Source: Hirudinaria manillensis (taxonomy: Eukaryota > Annelida > Clitellata > Hirudinida > Hirudinidae). From it: 64,000 nt of DNA. The translations under genes and the position numbers were made by a program. Below are positions 39,441 through 51,796 of the stretch, one piece after another. Location of the stretch: assembly GCA_034509925.1 (NCBI GenBank), contig CM067532.1, positions 4,854,142 to 4,918,141 of the forward strand, given 5' to 3'. Position 1 is the stretch's first letter; each line of letters opens with the position of its first letter. The notes below the pieces were generated by a model. The model ran no database searches. It was not told where the DNA came from and was given only the letters and a program-made list of their open reading frames with translations.

Positions 39441-40923
39441 CGACGGTGATTGTGATGATGATGATGATGATGACGATAGAACTCACATTGGGAATCCGTA
39501 AAAACTGACCAGAACAGGGATGCAGAATTTCCTTTTAAAATGGAGTCCAATTAGAACAAATAATAAAACTAATAATATTTGTATTGCCTTCACCGCCAAC
39601 AACAACAACAACGATACAGTTATCGTTGGGATCTTAAATTTCTGTAAGTTGTTTATTTTGTTTCATTATCCGTCCAAGAATGTTTTGTCGAGGGAGGAAA
39701 TAATAGCAAAATAAAATAAAAAATAAAAATAAAGATGGCATATTATTTGCATTTATTCTTAGCGCATCATCATTCGAAGATGGACGCATTCACCAACCTG
39801 ACCAATAGTTCGGTGAGCATTCGTGTATCTCCCCGACCCAAGAATTTGATTGGCACGTGAGTTGGTACTTTTCCTTGGTCCCGTTGCATCCGACGACACT
39901 GACCGCTCCTATTCTTTCCACCCACCTTCCGTTTTCTGCCGGAATGTCAGCGCAGCCCTGAACTGAAAATTTCTTTCACACATTAAGTCGAGGTCTATTC
40001 GTACTACTCGATTAAGAAAGATTTTAAGTCATTACAACTCGATTCGTGACCAAATTGCTCGTCAATTAGTGTGCCTTACGTGTATAAGCGAGTAGAAAGT
40101 ACTTCTTCTTCCTGTTTAAAGTTTGAGAAGATCTTTGGAAGGAACCGGCAACGATCCTCACTTCGATTTTGTTGCCTTCGGAAACGTAGACGTTCTGCTC
40201 TTTTTGTTCGATGCTGCAGATCGTGTTACTCGCTAGAGAAGGCCTGCAATTGAAATTTGTTTTTCCTTTCTTAGATGAGCGAACGAGATAACCCGACGCT
40301 TTTGGACTCACTTTTCTTTCACGATGAGGTAAACGTCGCAGTTCTTTCTCGGAAAAGTCACGTCATGGTCCGAGAAAGCAAAATCGATGAGTTTCAGGTG
40401 AATGGTTTGACCTGACGGAGCTTCCAGTATCCACGGAGATTCAATCGAACCGCAACCCGATTCGTCGGTGACCACGTTGGCAAGGTAACCGGTGGGTTCG
40501 GTCAAGCGCACCAAGGCGTGCTGCCCTGAACATTCGGCCGGCGTCTTGGTTATGACTGAAGAAGTTTAACTCGTTTAGCGTCGAAGAAGCGCTATGTAGG
40601 AGCAAATCAAACCTGAGACGCATGCATACGAAGCCTCGAGAAATCCACGGAGTTCTCGAAGGCAAGAGAGCATTTGACCATCGGGGACGCTGTCAATGAT
40701 GGAGGACACCCTCACTTCGCAAGATCTCCTGCCAGAACACCACAAGTCGAACTGGTTGAGAACATCAATCTCGCAGTTCGAGCTCGAAATTCCAGCACTC
40801 AGACACTTGCTCGGTCTCATTCTTCCATATTTCGCTGAGACCATCACGACCACTTTATCTCTTTCTCTCTCGTCTGCCAAGCAATCGGCCCGAAATGTCT
40901 GCCTTTCGCAATATTCGGCGCTT
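38063..40923 (-). CDS. SUEL-lectin / CUB / sushi single-pass receptor-like protein (5' end incomplete)
   Basis: Seven exons in phase, in transcription order: 40923-40613, 40555-40312, 40243-40080, 39962-39798, 38825-38744, 38665-38520 and 38418-38063, about 489 residues. Exon 1 is a galactose/rhamnose-binding SUEL lectin domain: YCERQTFRADC, VSAKYGRMRPSKC, LWCSGRRSCEVRV and EASYACVS. Exons 2-3 form a CUB-like domain: ECSGQ, TGYLANVV, CGSIESPWILEAPSGQTI, HLKLIDFAF, CDVYLIVKE, NTICSI and KKYFLLAY. Exon 4 is a sushi/CCP module with four cysteines (GCADIPAENGRW ... VGCNGT ... LTCQSNSW ... HECS). Exon 5 is the membrane helix IAIATILGIALIIGVMIFLA followed by IRRRR. The cytosolic tail of about 165 residues is mostly disordered; its end holds Tyr in HIYESP and DLDCYA, possible phosphosites. 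A signal-peptide exon should lie upstream; the ATG at 41542 (RLLLITSGAVFLPPLLCLA) is a candidate. Ligand unknown; the lectin and CUB domains suggest carbohydrate or extracellular protein binding. Confidence 0.85.
38889..38978. repeat. (AAT)n microsatellite
   Basis: About 20 AAT units, then AATAAC variants, in the intron just upstream of the transmembrane exon of the lectin receptor. It produces false poly-Asn and poly-Ile frames. Confidence 0.95.
39100..39150. repeat. (CA)n microsatellite
   Basis: A CACACA run interrupted by GCA and CGTG, within the same intron. Confidence 0.85.
39336..39478. repeat. (GAT)n array with higher-order period
   Basis: Three blocks of GAT repeats, each introduced by GGTGATTGT and closed by GACGAC. 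This indicates amplification of a composite unit as well as slippage of the triplet. Confidence 0.9.
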
Positions 40924-41879
40924 CTGCTTTCTTAAAACAAAAAAAAAACAAAATAAAAACCATTTCAAGGACGAATTTGAAGTAATAACGACTTATTTAT
41001 CGAACGATTCAAGACGATTGAAGACGAAAAAACCTCGAACGGGTTCAAATAAGAGGAGTCGATTTATCATCGGAGGAGTTTATGTGCCAAGACCTCCATA
41101 ATTAATGAGACACATCACTTCCTGGAGGCAATTCCAGGTTGCATTTTCACGTGGAGAACGCGATCGGACGAGTTATTAAATGGCGGGGATTGGAACCGAA
41201 CGAACTCACGGAAATAATGAAGACCGCTTGTTACTATCAATGCATCCGCTGGAAATAAATTTGATCCACGACCGATAAAGTGACACAAGAGGCGGGAAAT
41301 AGAAAATCAATGGCAGACGAGGAAGCTAAGTGGGACAGAAATCGGAGACGAAAGTTTCGGAAGCAAGAACTATTCATCTTCGCGTAGTAACCCGGTATCC
41401 ACTTCGACCTTTTTGACCCCCTTTCGGTGAAAAGTTCGATTTTCATATTTTCCATTTTTGCGAGGCAGAGAAGTGGCGGCAAAAATACTGCGCCGGAAGT
41501 GATTAGGAGCAGACGTGTTTGCCTGCCTCCCAACGGAGGCATGTTTCACGGAAATTACTTGCGACAGTTTCCGATCACGTGACCATAGCTTTGGAGTGGA
41601 ATATTTTCCATGTTTTTGTTTAAAATGTTCTGAATTTAAACATGAAACGCTGCAAATAGTCGCCATTGCCGATTGTTTGTTGTTGCTGTTGGTGGTGTTG
41701 TTGCTGTTGTTGCTGCTAGTGTTTTGGTGATTGAAAATCTGTGAATTAACTTCCGAATATTGTTAATTAAATAACACGTGAGTGATGGCAGTAACAGTTA
41801 AATGGATATTTCAGATGCCAAAGAAGAAATTTCTTCTAATTTTTCACATTTGCTTGATTTTTTGTATTGGCCTTGAACA

Positions 41880-42030
41880 GAGTTGTGTTGTATCGTATTA
41901 TATATTGTTATATAGTATTATATATATTGTTATATCGTATTATATATATTGTTATATATATATATAATATTGTATATATTGTTATATTAATTATATATAC
42001 AATATATTTATACATATTGTTATATTAAAA
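41880..42030. repeat. ATATTGTTATA-type minisatellite
   Basis: Repeats of about 20-25 bp built on TATATATTGTTATAT, with diminishing similarity toward the right. Confidence 0.7.
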
Positions 42031-42427
42031 CATTATTGTTGTTATTGTTGCTGCTTTAATTTGAACTCGATGACATGCTTCAATTTTTGGAAGCAAATTT
42101 CCCGAAGTGATTGTTTTTATTATTATCATATATTATGATGTAATAGATATATAATTATTTATATTTAATAATATTTATTGTTATCATTATTACTATTTAA
42201 ACAATTAAAATTGAGTGAAACCGGAAAAACCATGACCAAGAGCATTAATAATAACATTCTAATTACCTGAAATTATAACTTTTATTACAGAATATTACTT
42301 TCACATTCACTCCTTTCATCGCTTGATAAATACTCAAAATTCAACCAATCAGAACGAATGACATGAGGCAGAAGAATTAGACTGGCGAAGGTGGCAGCAG
42401 CAATACCTCCTTCTATATCCGACCGAC

Positions 42428-42500
42428 CTTCCATCCATCCATCCATCCATCCTTCCACCAATCCATCCTTCAATCCATCCATTCATCCTTCCATCCAGCC
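42428..42500. repeat. (CATC)n tetranucleotide array
   Basis: CATCCATC runs with CTTC and AATC interruptions. Confidence 0.9.
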
Positions 42501-42724
42501 AGCCAGGGTGAACCGCCATCTATCTACATATAAGCTTATCAGGCAGATTTCATTATGTTATCAGCACAACATGGCGATAACTCAGTTCCACTTATCTATT
42601 TTACCGTCCATTCAAATATAAAAACAACAACAATAACAATAATAGCAAAGTATATGTTCGTACTATTTGATAATACATGAATACAATGAATTTAATAATA
42701 TTAATCATTAATTTCGATATATGG

Positions 42725-42727
<3 letters not shown>

Positions 42728-42758
<31 letters not shown>

Positions 42759-42760
42759 TA
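42728..42760. repeat. (AAT)n microsatellite
   Basis: About ten perfect AAT units. Confidence 0.9.
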
Positions 42761-42893
42761 ATTTTAATTCTGATTAATTAAACAATTCATTGTGTTTCCA
42801 AATGTTGCATCTGCTTTGGTTAAACCACTGTGGTGCGTTCGGTGGACATTTCGAATTGTAAACAAGTTCACGGACAAAGCCATTTTGAGTCAT

Positions 42894-42955
42894 CATCAGC
42901 ATCATGATGATAATGATGATAATGATGATGATGACGACGATGATGGTGATGATTC
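42894..42955. repeat. (GAT)n microsatellite
   Basis: Interrupted GAT/AAT units. Confidence 0.85.
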
Positions 42956-43727
42956 TATCATTACTCCATCGTCATGATAACCATAATGACCATCATCATC
43001 CCATCTCAATCGAAACTTCCGCTGGCATTATCGTTGCTAGCAGTAATGTATGCAGTCTGGATAATGTTGCGTTGGAGCTACTTAATCAAGTATTCTAATT
43101 GACTGCCGAACGACGGCAACTCCATCTGTTTTGGATCTGAAACAACAACAACAACCACAACAGCATCAACAACAGGTTTTCTTGCGTCTCTGAGTTGCAG
43201 AAAACCTCGTCTGGAAACTTTGCAAAGTCATTTGATAGCATTTGATATCATTATTTGATAGCGTTTGATAGCGTGATGATTGAAATAATGCAAAGGAAGT
43301 GATAATAGAAATATACGAAAAGTTCTATACAAAGAAATACAGTCATTACTGAGAATAGACCGAGACTTAGAAATAAATGCAACGACAAAGAAGTCGAAAA
43401 ACAAAGAAACGCAAATGAGTGTGGCACGAAACAAAGATTTTAATGACGGAGGAGTTTGAAAATTTTGAAAAGATGCGTCAGAAAATAATGATGTCAGGGC
43501 CGACGGGGATATTTCATTTTGGCGAAATAATTTTCAATCTTTTCATTGATGACCACTCCAGAACATCGTCTAAACTTCAATTCTCCTGCAGTAATTCAAT
43601 CAAATACCAATCGACGATACTCACGACGATAATTAATTATAAAAGATTTAGTAAAAATAAATACGTTGTCGAAGCTTTAAAATATTCGTTTCGTTCCGGT
43701 GATCCAGTTCTTAAGACTTTGCAACAG

Positions 43728-43812
43728 CTCATCATCATCATCATCATCGTCGTTATCATCATCATCATCATCATCGTCGTCGTTATCATCATCATCATCA
43801 TCATCGTCATCT
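43728..43812. repeat. (ATC)n array, two blocks
   Basis: Two ATC blocks, each containing GTCGTTATC or GTCGTCGTTATC; again a composite unit. Confidence 0.9.
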
Positions 43813-43895
43813 CCAGTCAGACACTGGAATTCTTTAGTTGGAGCAGGTGAATGCACGAGAAACTGCTCTTTTCCAGAAAAATTTTCCTCTCCAAC

Positions 43896-43975
43896 AAAAA
43901 CAAGAACAACAACAATAACAACAACAACAACAACAATAACAACAACAACAATAACAAGAAAACAACAAGAAAAAG
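43896..43975. repeat. (AAC)n microsatellite
   Basis: AAC runs interrupted by AATAAC. Confidence 0.9.
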
Positions 43976-44513
43976 AAGAAACAAAACTTCTTTTGTTTCT
44001 GATGCACTTGAAATGATCTGCATTCACGTCTTTCGCATTAAATTTGCATATCAATGCTTTCCGGGAGAACCACATCTCCTTTCCATTGGTAATCAAATCT
44101 CGATCGCTTAAGTTAGCCAATAATTAATGAATTACAATCTAACTAATTTTATTATTTACAATTATCTTTGTTGAAACGTGGAGCAGAGTAGAGTCTCGTT
44201 AAACTTAGAAAACGTTCAGCAAGAACATTTTCAAAGATTTTCGTAATAAAAGGATAAAAATTCCAATATTGAAAAACAAAAACAATAGGCAAATGCAAAA
44301 CGACGTGTTCACTTACCTGAACTGTTGAACGACAGAGCAACAACATTCTGAGATAACTTTAAAAACAACAACAACAGCAACAACGACGACGACGACAGAT
44401 ACATCCACATGTTTCACCACCAACTTACAACAATCTTGCAGCCTTCCTAGGCTTTAACTCACCTATTATATGAGCCGCACCCTCTCAACCCGCTCACGTT
44501 CTCTCCTCCCTTC

Positions 44514-44670
44514 GTCATCATCATCATCATCATCAACTCCCAAGTTCAAAATTACCATCATCGTCATCATCATCATCATCTCCCAAGTTCAAAATTACCA
44601 TCATCGTCATCATCATCATCACCTCCCAAGTTCAAAATTACCATCATCGTCGTCGTCGTCATCACCTCAC
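44514..44670. repeat. (TCA)n with a 3-copy composite repeat of about 44 bp
   Basis: The segment CTCCCAAGTTCAAAATTACC followed by an ATC run occurs three times in tandem (starting near 44537, 44580 and 44624). Confidence 0.9.
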
Positions 44671-46701
44671 CTGTCATCGCTTTGTTCAGTGCTTGAAACT
44701 TCTCCGCGTTTGTGAATTCGAAACCGGAGCGAGTGGCTGATTCAGTTGAATTTGATACACGATCATCATCATAACCACTGCCTTCATCATTATCATCACC
44801 GTCGCCATCATCATCATCACTAAGCAACACATTTCAACTTGTCCTCAATTTAAAATCCAAAAACACCAAATACAAATTATTCCCCACTAATTGCGTCCTA
44901 ATCGTTTAAATAAACAGTTTAAATTCTTCCCAGAAATGTTGAAACCCAACGATTTTTAATATTATTTATTTATTTATTTAAAAAACGTTTTGTCATCGAT
45001 TGTCATGGCAACAGGTAGTACCACAAAACAACCACAGGTGGTTCTCAAACTTCAAGGAGGACTTGGTGATTGAAAAAAAAGGTTTGAAACGAGTCCACAC
45101 GATGAAATCCAATGTAAACACGTGACTGACGGTGGTTTCACGTACGTTTGACGTGGTTCTTGCAACTCTTGCGATAAACAGATGCCTCCCATTCTCTAAA
45201 AAAAAATTATTGCCATTTCTTTGCTCCTTCTACTAAGTTCCTTCCTCCGAAAAACGGATTGACCACGTGACACGAGACGAATGACCTCTGACCCCGCCTC
45301 CGACCATCTTCGTTATGCAGTGGTGAACAATCCCGTGCAGATATTTGCATCCTGAAATTGAATGGCTATTCTTCGGCCCGGAAAATGTGACCGAACACCT
45401 GACTGGAAGTTATGAGTCTCTCCGCAATCGACGAACAACTCCGCCTGGTCGAGAGTAATAAACCATCGATGCGTGACGATTGCGGACAGTAGATCGGTTG
45501 TAACGTTTCACGTCTGCCGTGTAATCAATGAAGCCCATTGAATATTAATGAACCACGACGACCCCAGCTGCCGGAGGTTATGATAATTTTGAGCCAGCTA
45601 AGTAGAAAGGCTTAAATGAGTCCGGTGTTTGTAATGAGCACAAGGAAACCATGAATAATGAATTGCAATCGATAAGAAACCGCGCGGAATTTTTCTTTTT
45701 GGATATTTTAGAAAGCACGTTCCCATCATAAATACCGTGACCCATTTATCAACTGAATGGAACTCTGAAGATTTCGTTCGCAAAAACCCCATTACGTTTT
45801 AATTGCGCAATAAATTGCCTGGATACTATCAAACATGCATGCCAGGTTATTATTTCATGTTATTATTATGCAAAAACAATGCACAATTTATTACCAAAAG
45901 CGTTATTGCAGTATTATATACTCTAGATAATACTGAATAGATTCAAGTAATGACTGAAGAAATGATGAAGGAAGAAATGAATGAATGAATGGAGTGGAAT
46001 TATACGATTCTTCGGTGTTACATCAAGAAATGAGTTCAAAGTTCAAAAGACCTGTAGATTGTGATAACAAACCAAAACATGTCGATAATAACAACAAAAA
46101 ATGTCATAACTATCACCCACAATATATGATTACTTATCTTATTATCACTCCTGTCATTTATTAGCTTTGGGTCAAGCAAAGTCCAATCAGGACGCAACCT
46201 GTTTCGACCTGTTAATGCTAACTAATTAGAACAATAGAGGGTCAAAATAGCCCCCGTGACCCAGAAAAATTTATGTCCGGGGGATAAAAATGTGGATATG
46301 GCAAATTTGATCTACTTTTTCTACAACTGCTAACAATTGAATTGTTATGTTTTATATTTAGGAAGCACTAAAAAGTCTACCGCTTTGCAACGTATTGCTT
46401 CCCGCCACTGAATTTTAACAATTAAATTATTATGAGTTTCAGAAAAAAATGATGCCGAAAATAAAATTTGTTTAAATAGATTTAAAAGAATTAACCACGA
46501 ATTATATGAACTTATTTCTTGATAGGTTGTTACGTAAAGTTGTTACAAGCTGTAAAGGATGCAAAGAAGCGTTGATAATTTTCTGTTTATGCTTAATTTA
46601 GGATGAAATATTTTCACAGAAATCAATAAGTGAAATCAAACCACTCAATACCAATACCAAACCATCAGCCACGCACCATTTCTACCGTCCACCCATCTTC
46701 A

Positions 46702-46717
46702 CCCCCCCCCCCCCCCC
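46702..46717. repeat. C16 homopolymer
   Basis: An uninterrupted run of 16 cytosines in AT-rich DNA; its length is likely unstable or uncertain in assembly. Confidence 0.9.
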
Positions 46718-47928
46718 TTTCGATGCAAAAAAAAATTTAAAGAGCCGCCATTGACACTGGGTTACATTTGGGTTAAAAGTAATTTTCTTTACTTGATCTT
46801 TCGAGGTTGTTAAAGTGACGTCACCCCTGAACTTACGTCGCGTGACTTAAATGATGTCCGCAATGCCCTTAAGAAGTCTCCGTATTCTAACAAGACAACA
46901 AATCTTTTTTTTATAATTTTGTTTTAAAAGTACTGAATGACGATGCTTGTTAATTCTATGTTTAGAGTCCTGAAACAATTTACGTTTCTGCTTTTTTTTT
47001 TGGTCTTGGAATAGACATATCAATTTGGTGAACGAATTCAGTCCACAAATAATGCAGAAGCCCCCATTAAGATTGGCATATCAAAATATTTGCGATTTTG
47101 ACGTGCCCTACAGCAGAAGAATAAGCATAAGCATTTCTGTCAAGCGGCAGATGCAAAATAATTCATATTATAACCTGGACTAGTGGTCAACCAGACTTGA
47201 AAATTTTTATGCAAAACTATTTATGATGACCAAATCTACGATAGAATCCGATCACAAGGTCTCATTAAATGACCTTCCTGCAAGTCAAATAACCTCCAGG
47301 TGAACTTCTTTGAACTGGAAAAGCTAATAAATTAAACTCTGGCTGGAAGAAATGTCTACTTTTGAGAATAAGCCAAAGTTTATAGATTAATTTTAGAAAA
47401 ATGAATTTTCCAGGCCCTCCCTAAACACACCAGCAAGGCTAAACCAACATCTCAATCTTTGGATTATTCCACTGAGAGACATGGGTGCAAAGCAAATCAT
47501 AAAAAAATAGGTAAATTATTGGAACTGAAATTGTTGCATATTAAAATCTCAGCAAATAATTGCACGACATGTGGCCAAAAACAGGTGAGAATGCAACTCA
47601 GTCCTTCAGTTCAGAAGTCAATACATCTTTCGAAGCACCATTAAAACCGCTTTGAACGTACGAACCATTAAAGCACGATTTGCAAATTGTCAAAAGATAT
47701 TGTCAAATTGTATTGAGATTACTGATGTCTGAGAATAAATTAAAATAATTAAGAAATAAATTAAGTCTAAATCAAAGTCACCAGAAAATACCTGACAGGA
47801 CAATTAAATTGTGCAGAAGTGGACACAAAGTAGAAGGAGATGTGACAGGCAATTAAGAGAATTTCGGTAGTAAAATACTCGTCTGCCGAAAATGTCATGC
47901 AAGCGGCAAAAACTAAAATCCGTTGAAA

Positions 47929-49300
47929 TCAGATGCCGGGATAATCGATGTTCATTTCGTGAGGAAGGGCAGATCTCCTCGGATAGAAGGTGTGAGAAAG
48001 AGAATAATTGAGCAGGTTCACCAGGGAACCGGTGTAGACGTCAGCGAAACGTTTGAAACGACTGGAAAAGTAGGTGGCGTTGTGGTAAGTCCGAAAGATG
48101 CTTCCGAACCTGGGATTGAACAGCGCCCTCGTCGCTTTCCTAAACGAAATGGACATTTATGGTTTCAAACAAAACCCATTAACATTTCAAGTCCGCAATT
48201 TATGAACCGGTCCGACCTGACTTCATTCCTCTCTGCTATCCAACCTTCAAGGACCTCCCTCGACTCTGGGTCTTCGAAAACCTGAAAAAAAAAAATGAAC
48301 AAAATTTTGAAAAAGAAAATTAAATATATTAAAAATAGAGATAAAAAAGTTAAAAAAAAAGTTTATTGTTTTGTTTTTCAAACCTGCATTTCATTGATAA
48401 GCTTCTCAAGTGCAGTCAACCAACTGATTGACTTTTTGTATTCATCCGTGTTCATGACCTCTATTTCTTTCTAAACAACAACAACAACAAAATGCTTACA
48501 AACTGCTTCCTTTGTTTTAGAGAAATAAAAATATTAGCATCCAACTTCCAATTCTGGAATGATGGCACCAGTTCTCCAACCCAACTTGAGAGTGGCATCC
48601 TAAATTTTGAAATTAAATGTATTTCAACACAAGTGATGTTGTTGCATTATTGCTATTTTTATTGCTTAAAACATAACATTTTGCAAAATTTTTATGAAAA
48701 TCCTAATCAGCTGATTAGAATTAGATCTTACAGATTGTTTCCCATTTATAATTTCCAACCAAAATTAATTAAATTAACAATAATTAGCCAATAATATCAT
48801 ATAAATTAAAAATTCTCAAATAAAAAACACTGCAGAGATTCATGGCTTCAACTTCCACGGTTTAGTAATAAATAAATAAGATAATAAAATAACGAATTGA
48901 TTATTATTTTAGAAGATATTTTACAAATTGTTATTATGCATGCAATCACAAATCTAAACATTTATAGTTAAATAAATGACAAGAAAAAGCAAATATTAGC
49001 ATCAAATTTATTTAGTATTAACATTAAATTATTATATAAATTAGTTAATATTTACTTCTCCTAAGCTTTGAACGTTTAAATGTTTACGAAATGTTCAAAT
49101 AAAACAACGACTAACAGCGAGGTCCGCATAAACGTGATCCCCGATGTACAGCACGTTGTGACCCGACCATCCGGTCAGATTAATTAATTCATAGAAATTT
49201 CCCTGTAAAAGATCTCCATTAAAAATTTGACATTTATTTATTTATTAATTAAAATTATAAAATAAAAAATTACAATAAGGTACGAGTTGGCTATTTAACA

Positions 49301-49346
<46 letters not shown>

Positions 49347-51796
49347 GATTCACCTACCCCTTGATAAACACAGCCCTTCTCAAAACTGTTCACCTTATTC
49401 CAAGTCAATATCTCTAAGTTATGATCATATTTCCTGAAATGTCTATTTAAACCTCGAAGCATTGAGTCTCAATTCAAAGAGAATTGCAAGCAATTCAAGT
49501 GTTCTACCTCAGAGAATCAGAAAAGAACTTGGGCTTCGAGGCATTCGTGACAACAACGTCAAAGAACTTCATCCAATCGTTGCCCACCAAATAAGACATT
49601 CCTTTGTCACTGCAAGGAGACAATTACTACTTTAAATTTCAAGTTCCATAATTTAAAAATAAAATATTTTTATAAGACCTACAAGAAATTAAATATCTGT
49701 AATAAATATTTATCTGTAATTTATTAACTGTAATTTTTAATAAATAATAAGATTTAATGTTCCCAACTAATCAAAGTGAAACTCACACGAAGCTTATCGA
49801 ACTGTTTGTTATAAGAAACATTTTTTTCCCTGCATTCTGTAGTCGTAACATGAACTTCTTAAGTTTGGAATCCTTGTTCAGATACATTGCTATAAGAAAT
49901 AAAACATATTTAAAATATACATATATAAAATTTTAAATACAAATTCAAACAAATACTTACACAGGTTATCTTGAATAATTTTGTGCAGCGGTCCATTCTT
50001 ATGCAAGGCTCGAATAGCGTGCTGCAAGAATGACATTGACATTGAAAACAAAGTGGAAAAATGTACAAACATTTTGAGTATCAATATGCACAACATATAT
50101 AAATAATTCGGAATAATTAAACTTTCTAACTATTTTTAATAAATATTAAATTAAGTAAACAAATAAATAAATATTGCTTAAAGACTCGACGGTTTGCATG
50201 TCAGTTATATGGATATTTCAGGTCTTATAATGTTTATCAGAACGTGTTCTACTTGAAGCACCAACACACTATTAAATCAATATCACTAAAATTCCAATAA
50301 TAATATTGATAATAAATTATCCTTTCCAACAACAATTCTGTAGCTTATCTTCAATCAAGAACATCTTAGCTGTCAACTTATGATTTCAAATGCAAATAAC
50401 TTCTTTGCCAATAACCATATTTTGCAGACATTTAAAGATCCAAATAAAAGCCAATCAATCACAACACTTTCCCTAACCTGAACATCATAAAATACATTCT
50501 CAGGGTCATAATCAGCTTCTATTCTAAGGAAGAGCTGAAAAACAATTCCTTACAGTTTTAAACATTTTTATAAATAATAGGAATTTTATTCAATAAATAA
50601 TAATAAGAGGAAAATAACAAATAAATAATAACAATAAGAGGAAATGCTCACTTCATTGACGTTGGCATACAACGTCATCTCAGGGATGGAAAACAAATCC
50701 ATCAATTGGTGCATTCTAGCTCCCTGCAAACAAAAGTATGAGTATCACATTTGTATCATTTGTATCACATTTGTATCATTTCTACATGTACCAACTTTGT
50801 AATTTAAGTACATTTCCAATAAATCAACACTTTTGTAATGTAAAAAATGTACTGACTGTTCCATAATATCCACTGAGCATCTCAGAGCTGAGATGGAAGC
50901 CATTGTAAGTCTTAAGAACCTCTTCTACTGGAACTTTTCTCATTCCTCTGAGCAATTAATTATTACAAATTAATAATTATTCTTTATTTAAAACATATTA
51001 TCTTTCCCAGATAATTTCAAAGCGTTCTAACTTGTACACGGAATCATATTGAACGTTGTGGTAGGCATCTATCTTCAGCAGATAACCCTATAAAAACGTG
51101 GCTTAAATCAATGATTGCACATTAATTTGGTACATGCTACAACATTGTACATGCCTTAAGTACATCACAGTGAAGGCCCCTCTCAGCAAAATTAGGATGA
51201 AAATCAAAAGCTGGGTCGAGTATATCTGTTGGATACTTGAAATAAAAGCTCGAAATTTATGACTTTAGGATTATTCAAATCAAATTTATAATAATAATAA
51301 TTTTCACCTTGAATTCAGTCACTAGGATATTTCTTCCCATGTTATAAATGAGTTCATCAAGAGTCTCTTTATACACAGCAACCGTGTAATCATAATCAAA
51401 GCCATAAACATCAATGTCTTTCAGTTTTAATTCGTTATTGGCATATACTGCAGCCGGATCACAGCTTTCTGGAAGAGGCTGATCTATATTAGTTAAATGA
51501 ATGATGGATCAATTACTGGAGCTTTTTAAAGTCGATGGGTTTAGTTTGAGAGTCACATACTAGCACCATAAGCAGTTCAGCGTGCAAAATGTACAAAATG
51601 TCGGTTTCTCACTTTCGAGTAGATATTTGGCACGATTGTATTTTTCATTTAGAAATTCTTTCGGCGATGTATGAAGTTCGGCCGCTTTCCTAGAGTAGGT
51701 CGTTACTGAAATTTTTCTACACAGCTTTCCACTTTTGCAAATTGATATGGACCAGCCTTTTATTGACAGTAAAGAAGTTCTCAAATAAATTGCCAT
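47929..51796 (-). CDS. NT5DC2/3: NT5DC2/NT5DC3-type HAD-family 5'-nucleotidase domain protein, complete
   Basis: Sixteen exons in phase, in transcription order: 51796-51613, 51483-51308, 51235-51155, 51087-51032, 50947-50857, 50723-50652, 50534-50478, 50021-49961, 49889-49787, 49609-49508, 49433-49358, 49202-49116, 48599-48546, 48470-48384, 48281-48217 and 48139-47929. The product is 520 residues, the same range as human NT5DC2/3. The N-terminus is basic and hydroxylated (mitochondrial-presequence-like). HAD motif I is [10 protein letters not shown] (nucleophile and acid Asp), motif [12 protein letters not shown], motif [28 protein letters not shown] and the C-terminal [14 protein letters not shown] and [13 protein letters not shown] are family hallmarks. 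The catalytic aspartates are kept, but the substrate is unknown in this subfamily. Exon 3 ends with a GC donor (AAG/GCATGT at 51155), supported by exact length match to the family. Divergent neighbour: DNAAF11. Confidence 0.95.
49300..49346. repeat. (AATC)n microsatellite in an NT5DC intron
   Basis: About 11 perfect AATC units, ending about a dozen bases before the donor after exon 49433-49358 (minus strand). Confidence 0.9.

Larger units (their letters stand above)
40924..47928. other. Microsatellite-dense intergenic region
   Basis: 7 kb without a supportable gene, except that the first exon(s) of the lectin receptor may lie at 41366-41542 or beyond. Triplet and tetranucleotide arrays dominate and generate long false frames of poly-Asp, poly-Ser, poly-Asn and poly-Val/Ile. 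A less AT-rich, unrepetitive stretch at 45240-45600 may be a promoter or 5' UTR, without proof. Confidence 0.45.

Noticed and set aside
38722..39550. Poly-Asn, poly-Ile, poly-His and poly-Met frames
   Set aside because: All are translations of AAT and GAT microsatellites within an intron of the lectin receptor.
43677..44830. Poly-Asp/Ser/Val frames on both strands
   Set aside because: Translations of ATC, AAC and TCA arrays; no splice context or conserved residues.
47923..48285. 120-residue plus-strand open frame
   Set aside because: Antisense shadow of the last NT5DC exons.
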